The notes under the pieces: model-generated
Databases searched by the model: none
Told to the model about the DNA's origin: nothing
What the model saw: the letters and a program-made list of their open reading frames with translations, nothing else
Part shown: positions 13,394-16,978 of the stretch, piece by piece
Numbering within the stretch: the first letter of the stretch is position 1
Layout of the letters: every line of letters begins with the position of its first letter
Made by a program: the position numbers and the translations under genes
Assembly (NCBI GenBank): GCA_046765875.1
Contig: JBKPSJ010000015.1
Span: forward strand, 1-16,978
Reading direction: 5' to 3'
DNA length: 16,978 nucleotides
From: DASRHY01 sp046765875
GTDB lineage: Bacteria > Actinomycetota > Actinomycetes > Propionibacteriales > Kribbellaceae

Positions 13394-14973
13394 GCTCGGT
13401 GTCGGTCACCACGGCCGGCGCCGGCCTGGACGCCGTCGGCCGGCTGGTCGAGGAGAAGATCGCTTCCCGGATCGCGGCGAAGGACGCGACGGTCTGGGGG
13501 CCCGAGGCTGAGTCCGAGGCATCGATCCGGCTCGGCTGGATCGACCTGTACGAGTCCTCGCGGCCGCTGCTGGCCGAGATCGACGCGCTGCAGGCCGACC
13601 TCCGCGCCGAGGGACTGGACCGGATCGTGCTGTGCGGCATGGGCGGCTCGTCGCTGGCGCCCGAGGTGATCACCCGGACCGCCGGGGTCGACCTCGTGGT
13701 GCTGGACTCGACGAACCCGTCGGTGATCGCCCGCGCCCTGGCCGGTGACCTCCGGCGCACGGTGATCGTGGTCTCGAGCAAGTCCGGCGGCACGGTCGAG
13801 ACCGACAGCCAGCGGCGCGCGTTCGTCAAGGCGTTCACCGAGGCCGGCATCGACGCCGCGACCCGGGTGGTCGTCGTCACCGACCCGGGCTCACCGCTGT
13901 CGAAGCTGGCCGCCGACGAGGGCTACCGCAAGGTGTTCCTTGCCGACCCGAACGTGGGCGGCCGGTACTCGGCGCTGACCGCGTTCGGCCTGGTGCCGTC
14001 GGCGCTGGCCGGTGCGGACGTCGCCGACCTGCTCGACCAGGCCGCCGAGGTGGCAGCTCAGTTGGAGTCCGACTCACCGGACAACCCGGCCCTGGTGCTC
14101 GGCGCCGCGCTGGCCGCACAGCCCGGCCGGGACAAGGCGATCATCACCGCCGACGGCTCCCCGATCGCCGGATTCCCGGACTGGGCCGAGCAGCTGATCG
14201 CGGAGAGCACCGGCAAGAACGGCACCGGCGTGCTGCCGGTCGCCGTCGAGGACACCAGCGCACCGGAGCTGAGCAGCGACGCGCCGGACCTGGTCCGCGC
14301 GGTGCTGACCGCCGCCGAGGCAAGCTCGGCCGGGACGCCGTCGGTGACGACGGATGGCCCGCTGGGCGCTCAGTTCCTGCTCTGGGAGACCGCGACCGCG
14401 GCGGCCGGGTACCTGCTCGGGATCGACCCGTTCGACCAGCCGGATGTCGAGAGCGCCAAGCAGGCCGCCCGCGGGCTGCTGGACCACCAGCCCGAGCCAC
14501 AACCCGCCGCGTTCACCGACGGAGTTGTCGAGGTACGCGGCACCGAGGGCCTGCTCGACGGTGTGTCCGACCTGGCCGGTGCTCTGGAGGCGTTGCTCGG
14601 CAAGCTGGCCGGTGACGGGTACCTCGCGGTGATGGCGTACGTCGACTCCGAGCGCGACGCTGCCCTGCACGGCATCCGGCCCGCACTGGCCCGGCGTACC
14701 GGCAGGCCGGTCACGTTCGGGTGGGGACCGCGGTTCCTGCACTCGACCGGGCAGTACCACAAGGGTGGCCACCCGCAGGGCGTGTTCCTGCAGATCACCT
14801 GCGGCGAGCAGACCGACGTCGAGATCCCGGACCGGCCGTTCACCTTCGGCACGCTGATCGCAGCCCAAGCCGCCGGTGACGCCGGCGTTCTCGCCGAGCG
14901 CGGCCGGCCGGTGCTGCGGCTCCATCTGACCGACCCGGCGACGGGGGTCCGGCACCTGCTGGAGGCGGTGTGA
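13390..14973 (+). CDS. pgi: Glucose-6-phosphate isomerase (divergent, zwf-operon type)
   Basis: It interconverts glucose 6-phosphate and fructose 6-phosphate, returning non-oxidative pathway products to G6PDH. The 527-residue product has two sugar-isomerase (SIS) domains. The first has IVLCGMGGSSLAPEV (79-93) and SSKSGGTVETDSQRRAF (129-145); DPNVGGRYSALTAFGL (186-201) matches PGI signature 1. The canonical signature 2 is not present; instead the C-terminal part has STGQYHKGGHPQGVFLQIT (around 450-468), typical of the isomerase half of transaldolase-isomerase fusions. The middle region (about 210-390) is alanine/aspartate-rich. GTG 13390 overlaps the tal stop and the TGA overlaps the zwf GTG, so expression is coupled to both. 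A second, ordinary pgi elsewhere in the genome is possible. Confidence 0.9.
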   Translation: MSSVSVTTAGAGLDAVGRLVEEKIASRIAAKDATVWGPEAESEASIRLGWIDLYESSRPLLAEIDALQADLRAEGLDRIVLCGMGGSSLAPEVITRTAGVDLVVLDSTNPSVIARALAGDLRRTVIVVSSKSGGTVETDSQRRAFVKAFTEAGIDAATRVVVVTDPGSPLSKLAADEGYRKVFLADPNVGGRYSALTAFGLVPSALAGADVADLLDQAAEVAAQLESDSPDNPALVLGAALAAQPGRDKAIITADGSPIAGFPDWAEQLIAESTGKNGTGVLPVAVEDTSAPELSSDAPDLVRAVLTAAEASSAGTPSVTTDGPLGAQFLLWETATAAAGYLLGIDPFDQPDVESAKQAARGLLDHQPEPQPAAFTDGVVEVRGTEGLLDGVSDLAGALEALLGKLAGDGYLAVMAYVDSERDAALHGIRPALARRTGRPVTFGWGPRFLHSTGQYHKGGHPQGVFLQITCGEQTDVEIPDRPFTFGTLIAAQAAGDAGVLAERGRPVLRLHLTDPATGVRHLLEAV

Positions 14974-16529
14974 CCGAGCTGGCCGAGGACCCCGAGGTCC
15001 TCGTCACGAGACCCGACAATCCACTGCGCGAGCCGCAGGACCGGCGGCTGCCGCGGATCGCCGGCCCGTGCAGTGTGGTGATCTTCGGCGTCACCGGTGA
15101 CCTGGCGCGCAAGAAGCTGATGCCCGCCGTGTACGACCTGGCCAACCGCGGGCTGCTGCCGCCGGGGTTCGGGCTGGTCGGGTTCGCCCGGCGCGACTAC
15201 TCCAACCAGGACTTCGCGCAGGTCGTGCACGACGCGGTCAAGGAGTACGCCCGTACGCCGTTCCGCGAGGACGTCTGGACCCAGCTGGCCGAGGGGTTCC
15301 GGTTCGTACCGGGAGACCTCACCGACGACGTCGCCTTCGACCGGCTGCGCGACACCGTGGAGGAGCTCGACATCAACCGCGGCACTGGCGGCAACCACGC
15401 GTTCTACCTGTCGATCCCGCCGGGCTTGTTCCCCACCGTCGTACAGCAACTGGCCGAGCATGGGCTGACCAAGGAGACCGCCGACACCTGGCGGCGGGTG
15501 GTGATCGAGAAGCCGTTCGGCCACGACCTGGAGAGCGCCCGTGAGCTGAACCGGGTGGTCGAGGAGGTCTTCCCGCAGCAGTCGGTGTTCCGGATCGACC
15601 ACTACCTGGGCAAGGAGACCGTCCAGAACATGCTGGCGCTGCGGTTCGCCAATGCCATGTTCGAGCCGGTCTGGAACAGCCACTACGTCGACCACGTACA
15701 GATCACGATGGCCGAGGACATCGGGATCGGCGGCCGAGCCGGGTATTACGACGGCATCGGCGCGGCCCGTGACGTCATCCAGAACCACCTGCTCCAACTG
15801 CTCGCGCTGGTCGCGATGGAGGAGCCGGTCAGTTTCGACGCCTGGTCACTGCGCCAGGAGAAGAAGAAGGTGCTCAACGCGGTCGTGCTGCCCAGCCGCC
15901 TCGACCTGCACACAGCCAGGGGCCAGTACGCGGCCGGCTGGGCGGGCGGGGTCAAGGTGGGCGGCTACCTGGGCGAGCATGGCATTCCGAGGACGTCGAC
16001 CACGGAGACGTTCGCAGCGATGCGGCTGGACGTCGACACCCGGCGCTGGGCCGGAGTGCCGTTCTACCTGCGTACCGGCAAGCGGCTCGGCCGACGGGTG
16101 ACCGAGGTCGCGGTGATGTTCAAGCGTGCGCCGCACCTGCCGTTCGCCAAGACCGACACCGAGGAACTGGGCCAGAACGCGCTGGTCTTGCGGATCCAGC
16201 CCGACGAGGGCATCACGATGAGGTTCGGTGCCAAGGTCCCCGGTACGGCGATGGAGATCCGCGACGTCAACATGGACTTCGCGTACGGCGGCTCGTTCAC
16301 CGAGTCCTCGCCGGAGGCGTACGAGCGGCTGATCCTCGACGTGCTGCTCGGCGATCCGCCGCTGTTCCCGCAGCACACCGAGGTGGAACTCGGCTGGAAG
16401 ATCCTCGACCCGGTGATCGACTACTGGGCCTCGAAGGGCAAGCCGGAGCAGTACGCGTCCGGCGGCTGGGGCCCGCAGTCCGCCCACGACATGCTCGCCC
16501 GCGACGGCCGTGCCTGGAGGCGACCGTGA
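14970..16529 (+). CDS. zwf: Glucose-6-phosphate 1-dehydrogenase
   Basis: G6PDH oxidises glucose 6-phosphate to 6-phosphogluconolactone, producing NADPH (or reduced F420-independent cofactor) at the entry of the oxidative pentose phosphate branch. The 519-residue product has the Rossmann fingerprint GVTGDLARKK (40-49), RRVVIEKPFGHDLESA with EKPFG at 180-184, and the substrate site RIDHYLGKE (208-216) with H211. The C-terminal domain carries VPFYLRTGKRLGRRVTEVAVMFK and a typical end (QYASGGWGPQSAHDMLARDGRAWRRP). GTG 14970 overlaps the pgi stop by 4 nt. Its own TGA is overlapped by the first GTG of the 47-bp repeats that separate it from opcA, its usual immediate partner. The reading of the cofactor as NADP comes from family knowledge. 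Confidence 0.98.
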   Translation: MTELAEDPEVLVTRPDNPLREPQDRRLPRIAGPCSVVIFGVTGDLARKKLMPAVYDLANRGLLPPGFGLVGFARRDYSNQDFAQVVHDAVKEYARTPFREDVWTQLAEGFRFVPGDLTDDVAFDRLRDTVEELDINRGTGGNHAFYLSIPPGLFPTVVQQLAEHGLTKETADTWRRVVIEKPFGHDLESARELNRVVEEVFPQQSVFRIDHYLGKETVQNMLALRFANAMFEPVWNSHYVDHVQITMAEDIGIGGRAGYYDGIGAARDVIQNHLLQLLALVAMEEPVSFDAWSLRQEKKKVLNAVVLPSRLDLHTARGQYAAGWAGGVKVGGYLGEHGIPRTSTTETFAAMRLDVDTRRWAGVPFYLRTGKRLGRRVTEVAVMFKRAPHLPFAKTDTEELGQNALVLRIQPDEGITMRFGAKVPGTAMEIRDVNMDFAYGGSFTESSPEAYERLILDVLLGDPPLFPQHTEVELGWKILDPVIDYWASKGKPEQYASGGWGPQSAHDMLARDGRAWRRP

Positions 16530-16670
16530 CATTGGCCCGGGGGACGACCCCCAGACCCCCGAAAGGACGACCGTGACACTGATCTGGGGGGCGACCCCCA
16601 GACCCCCGCAAGGACGACCGTGACACTGATCTGGGGGACGACCCCCAGACCACCGAGAGGACGGGCATGA
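16526..16670 (+). repeat. Three 47-bp direct repeats forming overlapping 16-codon mini-ORFs between zwf and opcA
   Basis: The interval repeats with an exact 47-nt period: GTG at 16526, 16573 and 16620, then the opcA ATG at 16667. Each unit is an open frame of 16 codons plus TGA: VTLARGTTPRPPKGRP (16526-16576), VTLIWGATPRPPQGRP (16573-16623) and VTLIWGTTPRPPRGRA (16620-16670). Each stop overlaps the next start (GTGA, GTGA, ATGA), and zwf enters the chain the same way. Each unit carries AAGGACGACC or similar before the next start and a hairpin of the form CTGGGGG-ACGA-CCCCCAG (16584-16601 and 16631-16648; a shorter stem in unit 1). Whether the peptides are made is unknown; the arrangement would pass ribosomes from zwf to opcA. 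Confidence 0.88.
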
Positions 16671-16978
16671 TCATCGATCTGACCGGGACGAACTCCAGCG
16701 AGATCTCCTCGGCGCTGATCAAGGCCCGGCGCAATGCGGGCGGGACGGCGATGGGCATCGTCGGAACGCTGGTCCTGGTCTGCGACGAGTCCGTTCACCA
16801 CGATGCGATCAAGACGGCGAACGCCACCGGTCGAGAGCACCCGCACCGAGCGCTGGTGGTGATCGCCCGGCCCGGTCGCGGCGCCGGCTCGCTGGACGCC
16901 GAGGTCCGGGTCGCCGAGGGTGTGCCGGGCGAGACCGTCGTGCTGCGGCTGCACGGTGAACTGTCCAAACACGCGGCC
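16667..16978 (+). CDS. opcA: OpcA, glucose-6-phosphate dehydrogenase assembly protein (N-terminal 104 residues, truncated by window edge)
   Basis: OpcA is an accessory subunit needed for full activity of G6PDH in cyanobacteria and actinobacteria, and its gene normally follows zwf. The visible part starts MIIDLTGTNSSEISSALIKA, then GTAMGIVGTLVLVCDESVHH, HPHRALVVIARPGRGAGSLD, and GETVVLRLHGELSKHAA, the typical N-terminal region; the frame stays open to the last base. ATG 16667 has GAGAGGACGGGC upstream (GAGAGG about 6-7 nt away) and overlaps the stop of the last mini-ORF. About 200 or more residues should lie beyond the window, probably followed by the lactonase gene. Confidence 0.93.
   Translation, partial: MIIDLTGTNSSEISSALIKARRNAGGTAMGIVGTLVLVCDESVHHDAIKTANATGREHPHRALVVIARPGRGAGSLDAEVRVAEGVPGETVVLRLHGELSKHAA

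Overview
The window is a high-GC stretch of actinobacterial chromosome. Gene content, leaderless GTG starts, heavy use of GTAC-containing codons and gene order suggest a Propionibacteriales/Kribbella-like organism; this placement is inference. Almost everything is housekeeping, but two intergenic regions carry unusual repeats.

Layout: (1) 1-3004, minus strand: sufR-sufB-sufD, the start of a SUF iron-sulfur assembly operon, with start/stop overlaps between genes; sufD runs off the left edge. (2) 3108-4621, plus strand: a two-gene ABC-2 exporter (ATPase and permease, 4-nt overlap), divergent from sufR. (3) 4668-5594, plus: ctaA (heme A synthase), ending at a strong hairpin shared with a convergent gene. 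(4) 5645-6826, minus: a secreted ScyD/ScyE-family beta-propeller protein. (5) 6827-8885: a DUF559 (PD-(D/E)XK-like nuclease) gene with an AbiEi-like N-terminal winged helix, bracketed on both sides by arrays of a 20-bp repeat built on GCACAAG, arranged as facing inverted arms. (6) 8886-9827, minus: ctaB (heme O synthase). (7) 10029-16978, plus: tkt-tal-pgi-zwf-opcA, the pentose phosphate operon, with 4-nt overlaps at tal/pgi and pgi/zwf; opcA runs off the right edge.

The genes fit together as cofactor and redox metabolism: Fe-S assembly under SufR control, heme O then heme A for cytochrome oxidase, and NADPH supply through G6PDH with its OpcA partner. The ABC exporter lies between sufR and ctaA; its substrate cannot be read from sequence.

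Three points stand out. First, the DUF559 gene between two 20-bp-period inverted arrays with imperfect 23-bp inverted ends, which looks like a nuclease-repeat cassette. Second, a 47-bp triplet repeat between zwf and opcA that makes three consecutive 16-codon mini-ORFs, each overlapping the next by 4 nt and the last overlapping opcA; the same hairpin core occurs inside the sufR coding region in the same reading frame. Third, a match to the mycobacterial SufR operator exactly over the predicted promoter and leaderless start of sufR. No tRNA, rRNA, CRISPR array, prophage or recognisable transposase was seen.
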